This document shows, one piece after another, positions 35,650 to 44,278 of a stretch of 64,000 bases of DNA (positions are counted from its first letter, which is position 1; every line of letters begins with the position of its first letter). The stretch lies in the NCBI GenBank assembly GCA_029254745.1, contig JAQWWZ010000001.1, forward strand, positions 51,088 through 115,087, read 5' to 3'. This DNA is from Opitutales bacterium. Lineage in GTDB: Bacteria; Verrucomicrobiota; Verrucomicrobiia; Opitutales; Seribacteraceae. A program made the position numbers and the translations under genes. The notes beneath the pieces were generated by a model. The model was given only the letters and a program-made list of their open reading frames with translations, was not told the origin of the DNA and did not search any database.

Positions 35650-36302
35650 GCAAGGATTTTGTGCAAAAGACGCTTATGGTTCTAAATGGTTCCCCTCCAT
35701 CTGAGGAATTACTCAGGTGGCAAGTAGAGGAGTCTGATCATGTCATTGCAGTCGATGGGGGGTGGCATGCGTTACGCCATGCTAACTTATTACCGGATGT
35801 TGTGATCGGAGACTTTGATTCTTTTCAGGAACGCGATTGTGTGGAAAAAGATTTTCCTGGTGTTCTTCTCCATCACGCAGACAATCAGGATAATACTGAC
35901 TTTGAAAAGGCATGTGACTGGCTCGCGTGCAATATACAGACACAATATCTCACTATTTTGGGAGGCTTGGGGAATCGTTCTGACCACTTTTTATCAAACC
36001 TTTTTAATTCGATAAAAGCAGATACATCTTGGATACTTTCCTTTGAAGATGATCGTGAATGGATTCGGCGAATTACTCCTTCAACTCCTCTTGTACTTTC
36101 TGGACGTAAAGGGGCAACGATAAGTATTCTTCCTTTGGTTGAATGTCACGGTGTTCACTCAAGAGGGCTGTGCTGGGAAAGTAAAGATGCTTGCTTTTCT
36201 CCTACGGGCAGCTTCAGTCAAAGCAATCTATGCGAGACGGACGAAGTAAAGATAGAGTGTAAACAGGGTACTCTTCTTGCCCTAGTCCCTAAAGGCTTGT
36301 GA
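35646..36302 (+). CDS. Thiamine pyrophosphokinase
   Basis: A 218-residue enzyme that makes thiamine diphosphate from thiamine and ATP. Signatures are AVDGGWHALRHANLLPDVVIGDFDS (with the metal Asp residues), the DNQDNTDFEKA motif and GGLGNRSDHFLSNL. The C-terminal beta domain (LPLVECHGVHSRGLCWE) matches the thiamine-binding half. The listed start is TTG, which overlaps the TGA of the preceding gene (TTGA); GTG at 35661 and ATG at 35676 are alternatives. It closes a ribE-glycosylase operon, so two vitamin cofactor genes share one transcript. A strong terminator follows. Confidence 0.9.
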   Translation: MSKDFVQKTLMVLNGSPPSEELLRWQVEESDHVIAVDGGWHALRHANLLPDVVIGDFDSFQERDCVEKDFPGVLLHHADNQDNTDFEKACDWLACNIQTQYLTILGGLGNRSDHFLSNLFNSIKADTSWILSFEDDREWIRRITPSTPLVLSGRKGATISILPLVECHGVHSRGLCWESKDACFSPTGSFSQSNLCETDEVKIECKQGTLLALVPKGL

Positions 36303-36323
36303 GCAAAAACATTTGCCACAGCC

Positions 36324-36355
36324 AAAAAAAACCACTCCGAAGAGTGGTTTTTTTA
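36324..36355. terminator. Bidirectional rho-independent terminator
   Basis: A hairpin with 8-base arms AACCACTC and GAGTGGTT (36330-36337 and 36342-36349) around the loop CGAA. It has A-runs before it and T-runs behind it. It can stop both the ribE operon on the plus strand and the convergent TRASH-type gene on the minus strand. It ends 15 bases before the stop of the minus-strand gene. Confidence 0.92.
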
Positions 36356-36369
36356 AATATAAGATAAAT

Positions 36370-36819
36370 TTACTTATACTGAGGAAGGTGACCCCGGTCC
36401 ATAGCTTCCTTAAAGTATTTTTCTGGATCCCGCTTCCAGCGGCGCTGTGCACTGGACGACCAAAAGTAAATGGTTTTACCATTGTATTCAACTGACTTGG
36501 ATTCGGGATTAACAATACGTTCCGGGTAGATTGGGCAGTATCGTTGATCAAGCAAAGTTACTTTATCTACCCCTAGTTCCTTTTTTTCCGCATCTGAGAA
36601 GAGTTTGGAGAGTTCTGGTACAGCCTTGAGATAATACGCGGTTGCCTTATCGAAGGCTTTTACACAGCTTCCGCAGCAAAAATAAACTTTTTTCCCTAGG
36701 ATTTCAGAAAATTCCTCTGGGTCAACTTCGTCACCCAACATGATGGCACATTCTTTGTTAGCTGAGAGTGCAAAGTTAAAGGTTAGAGAGAAAAGTAGGA
36801 TGGGTAGAATATATTTCAT
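36370..36819 (-). CDS. Periplasmic TRASH/YHS-type metal-binding protein
   Basis: A 149-residue protein with a signal peptide (MKYILPILLFSLTFNFALSA). Two regions look like TRASH/YHS-type metal-binding units. The first has CAIMLGDEVD and GKKVYFCCGSCVKAFD (Cys at about 48, 49, 52). The second has RYCPIYPERIVNPES, then YNGKTIYFWSSSAQRRWKRDPEKYF, where the normal Cys pair of YHS is replaced by Trp and Ser. It probably handles a heavy metal such as copper in the periplasm. No transporter lies next to it. Confidence 0.75.
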   Translation of the reverse strand: MKYILPILLFSLTFNFALSANKECAIMLGDEVDPEEFSEILGKKVYFCCGSCVKAFDKATAYYLKAVPELSKLFSDAEKKELGVDKVTLLDQRYCPIYPERIVNPESKSVEYNGKTIYFWSSSAQRRWKRDPEKYFKEAMDRGHLPQYK

Positions 36820-37362
36820 ATCATCTTAATGTCCTCAAAACATGATTTTATCAAGCCTTTCAGAAAAAAAAGAAAACTTTTTGGTTGATGCCCGACTTCC
36901 AAGGAAGAGGGAAACAGGAAAATGAGGAGTAATATACCCAACTTACAAGGATGATCAATCCATGTAGTATCAATAAAAATTAATCGAAGTCCTTCGGGGG
37001 ATTGTGGAGAATTTGTTGAGAAGTGAAGCTAGTGCCGAAGCCGTTTTACTCGATAAAGGGTTGGGACTGTCTTCAATAATGGAAGCTAGGTAAAAGCATC
37101 CTCTTATGATCGAAGGTCGAAAGGCGACATAAAAAAGAAAACTTATAATCCTCAGTACAATGTCCCGGCTTGAACAGGGGGAATTTAAGAAATGCTTCTT
37201 TGGTGGGGCAGATTATTTACGAAGAGTGTTTAGACTCTTTTCCTACCGTTCAAAGTTGTATTCGCAGTGCTTAAAGTTGGGTCATCTGTTTTTACTTGTT
37301 TAAAATAAATCATAAGTCAGCCAAAAATCGTAGATAAAATCAGTACCTTGAGATAAATAAAT
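36820..37362. other. Gene-free spacer
   Basis: This 543-base stretch separates two minus-strand genes. I see no convincing gene. A 47-codon frame at 37160-37303 (plus) opens MSRLEQGEFKKCFFGG and is rich in Arg, Lys, Leu and Phe; it may be a fragment of something, but I cannot name it. The first part must hold the promoter of the TRASH-type gene. No terminator or repeat stands out. Confidence 0.45.
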
Positions 37363-38409
37363 CTAAGAAAGGCTGTTCATTTCAATAACAAATCGATATT
37401 TCACATCACTTTTAACTAATCTTTTGTAGGCCTCGTTGATTTGCTCCATCTTTATAACCTCCACTTCGGAAATAATAGAATGGTCTGCACAGAAATTGAG
37501 CATCTCTTGGGTTTCCTTGATGCCACCGATCAAGGAGCCAGCCAGGTTTTTACGGCCAAAGATTAACTGAGCCGCATTAACATGTTCTAAAGGCTCTATT
37601 GCACCCACAACGCACATGGTCCCATCAATTTTGAGAAGGTCCAAATAGGGATCGATGTTGTGGTTTACAGGGATGGTGTTTAGCAAAAAATCAAATTCTC
37701 CACATTCCTTACGGATTGCATCTGCATCGCTAGCAATCAGCACATCGTCAGCCCCTAGAAGTTTGGCATCTTCCACTTTGGACTCAGAGTTGGTGATCAT
37801 AACTGTTTGAGCACCCAGGGCGTGAGCAAACTTCACCCCCATATGCCCCAATCCTCCCAATCCGATAATTCCCACTTTCATTCCTTCCCCTACATGCCAG
37901 TGTCTCAGTGGTGAGTAGGTGGTGATCCCTGCACAAAGCAAGGGAGCCGTACCGGTAATCTCAAGAGATTCAGGCATATGTAAGACAAAATTTTCGTGGA
38001 CTACAATCGACTTAGAGTAGCCACCAAAAGTTACACCACCTGTATCTTCGGAAGGACTGTTGTAGGTTGCAGTCATTCCATTCTGGCAGTACTGCTCGTT
38101 GCCGCGTTGGCATGATTGGCATGTTCCGCAAGACCCTACCATGCAACCAATTGCTGTTAAATCGCCTTGTTTATACTTCTCGACTTTATCACCGACACCC
38201 GACACTCGCCCAACAATTTCATGCCCTGGAACAATCGGATACTGACTCATGCCCCAATCATTATTTACAAAGTGCAAGTCGGTGTGACAAACTCCGCAAT
38301 ATTCGATGTCTATTTGAACATCGTGAGGACCGGGGTCGCGACGCTCAATCGAGAAAGGATTTACTTTACCTTTGGCTTCTAAGGCGGCGTAGGCGGGAGT
38401 GGTATTCAT
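37363..38409 (-). CDS. Zinc-dependent NADP alcohol dehydrogenase (YahK/CAD type)
   Basis: A 348-residue medium-chain dehydrogenase that reduces aldehydes to alcohols. The start at 38409 (MNTTPAYAALEAKGK) is preferred; the frame extends 21 residues further but those are not conserved. Catalytic zinc: Cys in YCGVCHTDLH and His in GHEIVGRV. The structural zinc has four Cys in GSCGTCQSCQRGNEQYC. The nucleotide-binding motif is GLGGLGHMGVKFA. The pattern matches YahK and cinnamyl-alcohol-type enzymes. It is the only gene of its unit and faces no obvious partner. Confidence 0.92.
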   Translation of the reverse strand: MNTTPAYAALEAKGKVNPFSIERRDPGPHDVQIDIEYCGVCHTDLHFVNNDWGMSQYPIVPGHEIVGRVSGVGDKVEKYKQGDLTAIGCMVGSCGTCQSCQRGNEQYCQNGMTATYNSPSEDTGGVTFGGYSKSIVVHENFVLHMPESLEITGTAPLLCAGITTYSPLRHWHVGEGMKVGIIGLGGLGHMGVKFAHALGAQTVMITNSESKVEDAKLLGADDVLIASDADAIRKECGEFDFLLNTIPVNHNIDPYLDLLKIDGTMCVVGAIEPLEHVNAAQLIFGRKNLAGSLIGGIKETQEMLNFCADHSIISEVEVIKMEQINEAYKRLVKSDVKYRFVIEMNSLS

Positions 38410-38542
38410 GATGATTGGATTAAATTTTAGTGGAGTGCAAATAAAAGGGGTTAAGAAATTTCGACTTATCAATCCTTTTCAAAAAAATCAAAAGACAAAA
38501 AAGTTAAGGGTAGATGGAAAGTGAAATTATCCCCATCTCAGC

Positions 38543-40522
38543 TTATCCAGTAATCAATTCAGAAGAGACGAGAAAGTCAGATTCTTTGGCAATGCAGTAG
38601 ATAATGTCCTTTTCTTGCAGGCATACATCGCTCAAACGGTGGGAGATAAGCTCGTTCTCGCGGCTAACCGCGACAATCTGTATACCTGTATCATCAGCCA
38701 GATCTAATTCCTTTGGAGTTTTTCCTAGTACGGAGCTTTTATTTGTTAATTCCAGGGTTTCGACTTTGAGTTTCTTGAGTTGAGTATGTTGATCTAGGGG
38801 CAGGGGAGCACTTGAGAACTCGCGTTCCGAGTCCATGGTTCTTTCTCGGGCCCGATTAATTTCCCTGGCAATTAAATTCCGGGGAATTTCTAACTTCCTT
38901 AGCACGCGGGAAAGAACCTCCAAGCCACCTTCTACCTCACAAGCCACAACTTGGTGACGGCCATGATGACTCAGTTTATCGGATCCTCTCATAAATTGGG
39001 TTCTGACAAAAACGGGAGCGGTCACCGCCATTCTTTCAATCGTAGACAATACCCGCTCCGTTGCCTGGTGATCATTGATCATAATTACAATGGCTCGACA
39101 ACTTTCCACATGGGCATGCCCAAGAGCTTCTTCACTGGTTGCATCCGCATAATATACCGGATCCCCAACCTCTTTTCCTTTTCGCACATTGTCAGAGTTC
39201 ATTTCAAGGGCAACCACTTCGATTTTTAATTCATTGAGGCTTGAGGTTAAAAACTGGCCAGCCAGTCCGTAGCCAATGATAACAACGTGGTCGCTATGCC
39301 CAAAGGTTGACTCTTCAAGTTCTTCGGCACTGCGAGCTCTGAGCAATTTGGCTAGGGGATCAAGTGCCCGTTCACCAGCTGTAAAGTGAGGTGCTTTATA
39401 GACGAGAAGGGGAGTAAGAAACATGCTGATGATTCCGGCATTCAGTAAAGGTTGAACCGCTGCACTAGAAACGACTCCTTCTTGGGTGGCTAACTGGAGT
39501 AAAATAAAGCCAAACTCGCCAAATTGAGCTAAGCCCACACCAGCCAACCAGGCAGCACGCGGGGGGAAGCGCATCAAAGAGGCAGCCAAGATTGCAAGAA
39601 TACCCTTCCCTCCAAGGAAGGCCAAAAGTAGCCAACCAACTTGGGCAGGTTTTTCCATCATCACCTCAAAGTCAAAAAACATGCCTAATGAAACAAAGAA
39701 AAAGCTTACAAACACATCCCGTAGGGGCAGGATATCACCCATGGCACGATGGCGGAAATCGGTATCAGCTACAATCATACCTGCCAGAAAAGCTCCGAGA
39801 GCTAACGATAGTCCCGTTAGAGATGTGAGATACGCAGTGCCAATACACAGGCATAGTACGGTGAGAATAAAGACTTCATTGCTACGACTGGCATCCACAG
39901 CTTTAAAAAGCCAGGGTACCAGTTTTCTTGAGCAGGCAAATAAAGCAATCACCATGACCGTAGCTTTGATCATTGCCATGCCGAGGGACTTCCATGTTTC
40001 CGGATTATCCAGGCCTTGGCTTAGTAGGGGAATAATTAAGACCATGGGTACAATGCACAGATCCTGAAAGATCAGGGTTCCTACAATAAACCTGCCATGT
40101 GGTGCATCCAGTTCATTTCGTTCACTTAATGTGCGAAGTACAAGGGCGGTGCTGGAAAGAGCAAAAACAAAACCGTAAGTGATTGATTCGGGCAGAGAGC
40201 AACCAAGCCAAAGGGCAATGACCGTGGTTACGGCAGCGGTTACACTCACCTGGAGTAATCCACCTAATGCCACTTGGCGGAAGATATGGCGTAACCGGGA
40301 TAAAGAAAATTCAAGCCCGATTGTAAAGAGAAGAAAGACAACTCCTACTTCCGCAATTACCTCGATTGACTTAGGGTCATGAGCGAGAGAGAATCCCTTG
40401 GGCCCGACTAAAGCACCTGAAAGAACCAAACCAGCAATGACCGGCAATTTTAATCGGCCAAGAACCAAGGTAACCAATACACTGATGGTGGCAATTAAGG
40501 TAATCTCCTCAAGAAGGTGCAT
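38543..40522 (-). CDS. Kef-type K+/H+ antiporter (CPA2) with TrkA domain
   Basis: A 659-residue inner-membrane cation antiporter. The first 380 residues make about 12 membrane helices, with typical VIAGLVLSGALVGPKG, VVFLLFTIGLEFS and ALSSTALVLRTLSE. A RCK/TrkA-N nucleotide-binding domain follows (VIIGYGLAGQFLTSSL, about 406-421; YYADATSEEAL), and the end has a TrkA-C-like fold. Such proteins export potassium when cells are under electrophile or acid stress. KefF-like partners are not nearby. The ATG lies 1.1 kb from the next intact gene. Confidence 0.92.
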   Translation of the reverse strand: MHLLEEITLIATISVLVTLVLGRLKLPVIAGLVLSGALVGPKGFSLAHDPKSIEVIAEVGVVFLLFTIGLEFSLSRLRHIFRQVALGGLLQVSVTAAVTTVIALWLGCSLPESITYGFVFALSSTALVLRTLSERNELDAPHGRFIVGTLIFQDLCIVPMVLIIPLLSQGLDNPETWKSLGMAMIKATVMVIALFACSRKLVPWLFKAVDASRSNEVFILTVLCLCIGTAYLTSLTGLSLALGAFLAGMIVADTDFRHRAMGDILPLRDVFVSFFFVSLGMFFDFEVMMEKPAQVGWLLLAFLGGKGILAILAASLMRFPPRAAWLAGVGLAQFGEFGFILLQLATQEGVVSSAAVQPLLNAGIISMFLTPLLVYKAPHFTAGERALDPLAKLLRARSAEELEESTFGHSDHVVIIGYGLAGQFLTSSLNELKIEVVALEMNSDNVRKGKEVGDPVYYADATSEEALGHAHVESCRAIVIMINDHQATERVLSTIERMAVTAPVFVRTQFMRGSDKLSHHGRHQVVACEVEGGLEVLSRVLRKLEIPRNLIAREINRARERTMDSEREFSSAPLPLDQHTQLKKLKVETLELTNKSSVLGKTPKELDLADDTGIQIVAVSRENELISHRLSDVCLQEKDIIYCIAKESDFLVSSELITG

Positions 40523-40727
40523 AATTAACGCCTACAGGGCACTCTCAAAAGGACAAACTTAAAAATCAACCCTATGCTGAAAGTAGCTCTAGCGAAACAG
40601 GTGGTACCAAAGAAACTAGTCCGAATTATTATGATGACGATAATTGGAGAGATGGTTCAACACCTCGCTAAATCGAGACTCATGAAAGTACTACTTTTCC
40701 AAACTTTTCGCTTGAACATCTTTTGGG

Positions 40728-41200
40728 TCAAAAACCATTACCAATAGTCCCAGTCCTGTTCCTGCACGTGCTATTGACACATTCTTTAATGTTTCGTCGC
40801 TCGTTGTCTGCAATCATTGCCATAATTGAAAAATCTAGTGATGAGGTACTCTTGATTTTTCTACCAAGTGAACACACATGAGCATCAACAGCACTTTGCA
40901 TGCTTGCTTCTTTGAGTTGTGGTAAAGATATCTGTCAGGGACTCAAACGATCCAATCGACTGACCGCAAAATCAGCACCGGCACCCTCTGCTTTTCTACA
41001 TGCTTGTTGTAGTTGTCCTTGATTGGGCCGTATCAGTATTCTTTGCTCTACTCATCTGTATCCTGTATTACCTCATACAACCTCTGATCCATTTTGTGGG
41101 TATAATCTGTGACTTGCAATTCTAGGTTTCCAATGGATGTTCCTCTTGTCCATTGCCTTGCTGTGCTTACCCGGGGGACTGTAATTAACTTCCTCCTTTC
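40728..41200 (-). pseudogene. Decayed serine recombinase (resolvase family)
   Basis: The remains of a serine site-specific recombinase can be read in three frames in the right order and at normal spacing. Piece 1 (about 41191-41048) has PRVSTARQWTRGTS, matching the YxRVST catalytic motif with its Ser kept (codon 41167-41165). Piece 2 (about 41039-40935) has RPNQGQLQQACRKAEGAGAD and then FAVSRLDRLS, the conserved resolvase core. Piece 3 (about 40898-40728) has SLDFSIMAMIADNERRNI, matching the AxxAExER helix. Frameshifts and stops separate the pieces. The DNA-binding C-terminus is not recognisable. It marks a dead mobile or phage-like element. Confidence 0.82.
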
Positions 41201-41629
41201 GCTTTCCTCCTTGTCTAAACAAGCCATCAGATAGTGACTTGCATCGAAGATGCTGAGTTTTCTCAAGATCCGGGAAATGGCTCAATAAAAAGAAAGCGAA
41301 TGTTGGATTGTGGCACAGGGTTGTCTAACCATTCTGGTATAGCTTTGGGATCCCAAGAAGGAGATGAGCACATGGGGCGATCTTTACATTAACGGGCGTT
41401 ACTAATCTAGAACCACATGGGGATGATAGACCGGGCCTTAACCTTTCTTTTAGGGAAAGTGCTTGCGATTCCTTTTTCTCGCTCCCGTCCTTTGTATTGT
41501 GTCCAGATACAATACAATATGGGCAAGACCAAAGAAAAAAAGTTTGGGGATTTCCGGCAATTTACGGATGGAAAATTCTTGGCCCAACCGGTTTTTTTAC
41601 AAAAAGCCAACAGCTCAAATGTAGTGTTC
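41201..41629. other. Gene-free region upstream of the recombinase remnant
   Basis: No gene can be supported here. Overlapping frames of 67-73 codons exist on both strands at 41407-41638 and look like chance. Together with 40523-40727 on the other side, it probably represents the rest of the decayed element. I find no terminal inverted repeats or target duplication by eye. Confidence 0.45.
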
Positions 41630-42406
41630 TCAGCTTAGCTTAGTTTTTTGAAGATCCACCAATTCGTTAATACCTTTTTCTGCCAGTCCAAGTAATTCGT
41701 CGAGTTGAGTACGGGTGTAAGTTGCTTCTTCTCCGGATGACTGTACTTCAACAAATTTTCCAGATCCGGTCATCACCACATTGGCATCAACGGTTGCATC
41801 TCTGTCTTCGGGGTAATCGAGGTCCAGAATGCAGCGGTTATTGTACACGCCCACACTGATAGCTGCCAAGTGATCTACAATCGGATCTTTTTCTAACTTC
41901 CCGCTTTCTAGGAGACCGTTAATTGCAATTCGGGTAGCTAGCCATGCACCGGTAATAGATGCAGTTCGGGTGCCCCCATCTGCACGGAGTACATCACAGT
42001 CAATCCATAATGTTTTATTCGGCATATTTTTTAAGTTAAGCACGGCCCGGAGGGAGCGACCGATTAGCCGTTGGATTTCAATGTTTCTCCCATCCTGTTT
42101 GCCTTTACTGATGGGGCGGTCTTTCCGATACAGGGTAGAGTAGGGTAGCATGCTATATTCGGCCGTTAGCCACCCTCCGTCTATTTTCTGTTGCCTCATC
42201 CAGCCGGGAACACGGTCTTCGATCATGGCGGCACAGATAACTTGAGTATGACCAAAAGAGCAAAGGACAGAGCCATTAGCATGGGGTGCGATATCAGTTT
42301 GAAAACTGACTTCTCGCATTTGGTCAATATCACGACCGGAAGGTCGGGTGAAAGCTTGCTCAAGTTGCTCGGCAAGAGAAGAAGGTTGGGGTTGCTCAGG
42401 TTTCAT
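41630..42406 (-). CDS. rph: Ribonuclease PH
   Basis: A 258-residue phosphorolytic exoribonuclease that trims tRNA 3' ends. The N-terminal RPSGRDIDQMREVSFQTDIAPHANGSVLCSFG region, then EYSMLPYST, GRNIEIQRLIGRSLRAVL and DCDVLRADGGTRTASITGA are all family hallmarks. The C-terminus has DLDYPEDRDATVDANVVM and EATYTRTQLDELLGLA. It is the last gene of a minus-strand unit, and its start overlaps the preceding nuclease gene by 11 bases. Confidence 0.96.
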   Translation of the reverse strand: MKPEQPQPSSLAEQLEQAFTRPSGRDIDQMREVSFQTDIAPHANGSVLCSFGHTQVICAAMIEDRVPGWMRQQKIDGGWLTAEYSMLPYSTLYRKDRPISKGKQDGRNIEIQRLIGRSLRAVLNLKNMPNKTLWIDCDVLRADGGTRTASITGAWLATRIAINGLLESGKLEKDPIVDHLAAISVGVYNNRCILDLDYPEDRDATVDANVVMTGSGKFVEVQSSGEEATYTRTQLDELLGLAEKGINELVDLQKTKLS

Positions 42407-43748
42407 AGGTTTTTAAGGGCTCAGGGTCGATAATAGTGGCACCACTTTCGGCTAAAGATTCAGAAAACCAGGAGCGGGCATCCGGGTCACCATGGTGTAA
42501 AAATATTGTTTTAGGTGATAATTTATTGGCGTAGGCCAGCAATTCTTCCCGGTCTGCATGACCGCTGAGATCGAAGCGGCGAACATCGGCGTGGTTGGGT
42601 TCGATACAATCAACCACTTCAAAATGAAAATCTTCTCCTTGTGGAGTCTCCAATAATTTGCCACCTGGGGTATCTGGATCGCAGTATCCGACAAAAAAAA
42701 TAGAGTTCCGATCGTCTCGTAAAAGCCCAGAGGCCAGGATGTAAGAAGGAGTGTGCTCGACAAGCATACCGCTGCTAACTAAAAATATACCCTTCACTGG
42801 TGGCTCCCGACCAGGCTCAAGCTTTCTTGGAAGTGGGCGTGCTCCCATGGATCTTAACACTCTGCGATTAAAGCGTAAACGGTTCGTGTTTTTAGAAATC
42901 TCATGAAAGTGATTGACCAAATCCATACCTAACCCCGAACAAAAAACGGGAACTTTAGGGAAAGTATTTTGGCGGAAGGCTTCATCTAAAATAAAAAGTA
43001 GTTCCTGCATTCGCCCAAGAGCAAAGACTGGAATCAATACAGAACCTCCACGGTCTAAAGTACACCTGATTCCTTCCAGTAGAGAAACAATTTCAGACTC
43101 TCGAAAACGAGTGGGATCTCGAGGCGTCCCTCCTCGGGTTGTCTCGGTAATCAAAACATCAAACTTTTCTTTGGGTACTTCTGCCCCATCAAGTGTCCTT
43201 TGATCAGTAAAGAGCACATCTCCGGTGAACATGACTTTTTCCTGTTTGGTTTCCAAGGCAACCGATACAGCGCCTGCCACATGTCCTGCGTGATGTAAGG
43301 TAACTTTAAGCAGATGCCCGTCTTTTTGTACTTCCAGTGGAGTTTGGATAGCCAAGGGCTTCATCCTGTCATAGAGAGATGCAAGATCTCCTCGACCATA
43401 AAGGGGGAGCTCGGGTAGGTTGAGGTCATTTCGTTGGCGCCTCATGACCGCAATGGAGTTGGATAGCATCCGGCGTGCGAGGATTGAACTGGCGTAACTT
43501 AGTAAGACAGGGGCATCCGGGTGCTCCCGAGAAAGTAGGGGGAGGCTTCCCAGGTGATCCAAATGGCAGTGGGTGAGAACAATAAAATCCAACGAATTTC
43601 TTTCCAGGAAATCATGGCTGGGTGTAGAATTAAGCCCGGCAAACTTGGGATGAAGACCGGAATCGATTGCAATACGAAAAGGTCCAATTTCCAATAAGCT
43701 GCAATTGGCCCCGATGCCGCCATGTCGATTTAAGTCAGTAAATTTCAT
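42396..43748 (-). CDS. Beta-CASP metallo-beta-lactamase ribonuclease (CPSF/YsH1-like)
   Basis: A 450-residue zinc-dependent nuclease of the beta-CASP group. The HxHxDH motif is LTHCHLDHLGSLPL (about 58-71). Later metal ligands lie in HHAGHVAGAV, MFTGDVLF and the SGHADREELLAY motif, and the end has HHGDPDA. An inserted CASP domain lies between. Archaeal and bacterial relatives process or degrade RNA. Its start overlaps the apaG stop (ATGA), and its end overlaps rph. Two RNA-processing genes thus appear to be translationally coupled. Confidence 0.9.
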   Translation of the reverse strand: MKFTDLNRHGGIGANCSLLEIGPFRIAIDSGLHPKFAGLNSTPSHDFLERNSLDFIVLTHCHLDHLGSLPLLSREHPDAPVLLSYASSILARRMLSNSIAVMRRQRNDLNLPELPLYGRGDLASLYDRMKPLAIQTPLEVQKDGHLLKVTLHHAGHVAGAVSVALETKQEKVMFTGDVLFTDQRTLDGAEVPKEKFDVLITETTRGGTPRDPTRFRESEIVSLLEGIRCTLDRGGSVLIPVFALGRMQELLFILDEAFRQNTFPKVPVFCSGLGMDLVNHFHEISKNTNRLRFNRRVLRSMGARPLPRKLEPGREPPVKGIFLVSSGMLVEHTPSYILASGLLRDDRNSIFFVGYCDPDTPGGKLLETPQGEDFHFEVVDCIEPNHADVRRFDLSGHADREELLAYANKLSPKTIFLHHGDPDARSWFSESLAESGATIIDPEPLKTYET

Positions 43749-44161
43749 GATAGTGGGTTTTCTCCTACGCTATCAGATTCAGGGGGGATTTTTAGACGAA
43801 AAGTATCTAGGCGCACATGTAGTTTCTCACCGAATTCATCAACCCCATGAAAAGAACCAGATGCTTGAGCGGATAAGTGAGTAACATGATAGCTGTTGTA
43901 GGAAAAACTCTCTCCAGGAGCAATAATCGGAGTTTCTCCAACTATTTTTTCTCCTTCAATCACGGTGGTTGTGCCGTCATCATTAGATAGTACCCATTTT
44001 CTGCCGTGTAGGGTGACGGTTCGGTCCGAGAGATTACGAATGGTAATAAAGTAGATGAATGCATGCAGGTTGAGCCCCTTGACTTTTGATTTCTCTCGAT
44101 GATGGACTAATTTCTCCAAGGTTGCCTTCAACCCTTTTAATTCTCTGCTATTTTCACTCAC
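43745..44161 (-). CDS. apaG: ApaG (DUF525) protein
   Basis: A 138-residue ApaG domain protein with a fibronectin-like beta sandwich. Visible blocks are FIYFITIRNLSDRTVTLHGRKW, VIEGEKIVGETPIIAPGESFSY and the ending with F-R-L-K-I-P. ApaG of E. coli is linked to cobalt/magnesium resistance, and the domain can bind pyrophosphate-type ligands; its role is not clear. It is the first gene of an overlapping unit with the beta-CASP nuclease and rph. The N-terminal 25 residues are an extra helix rich in Lys. Confidence 0.88.
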   Translation of the reverse strand: MSENSRELKGLKATLEKLVHHREKSKVKGLNLHAFIYFITIRNLSDRTVTLHGRKWVLSNDDGTTTVIEGEKIVGETPIIAPGESFSYNSYHVTHLSAQASGSFHGVDEFGEKLHVRLDTFRLKIPPESDSVGENPLS

Positions 44162-44278
44162 TCTTTATTATCAATTCCACCATAACATCTCTCGGCAAAA
44201 GACCAATTCTTAATTGAAGTATCATAAAAATTGAAGATTTCGCTTGCTCAGAAGCTAGATGGCAGCACAAGAGAATGA

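Noticed and set aside
41407..41638. Overlapping 67- and 73-codon frames on both strands upstream of the rph end
   Set aside because: They mirror each other in AT-rich DNA, and neither has a motif or clear ribosome site.
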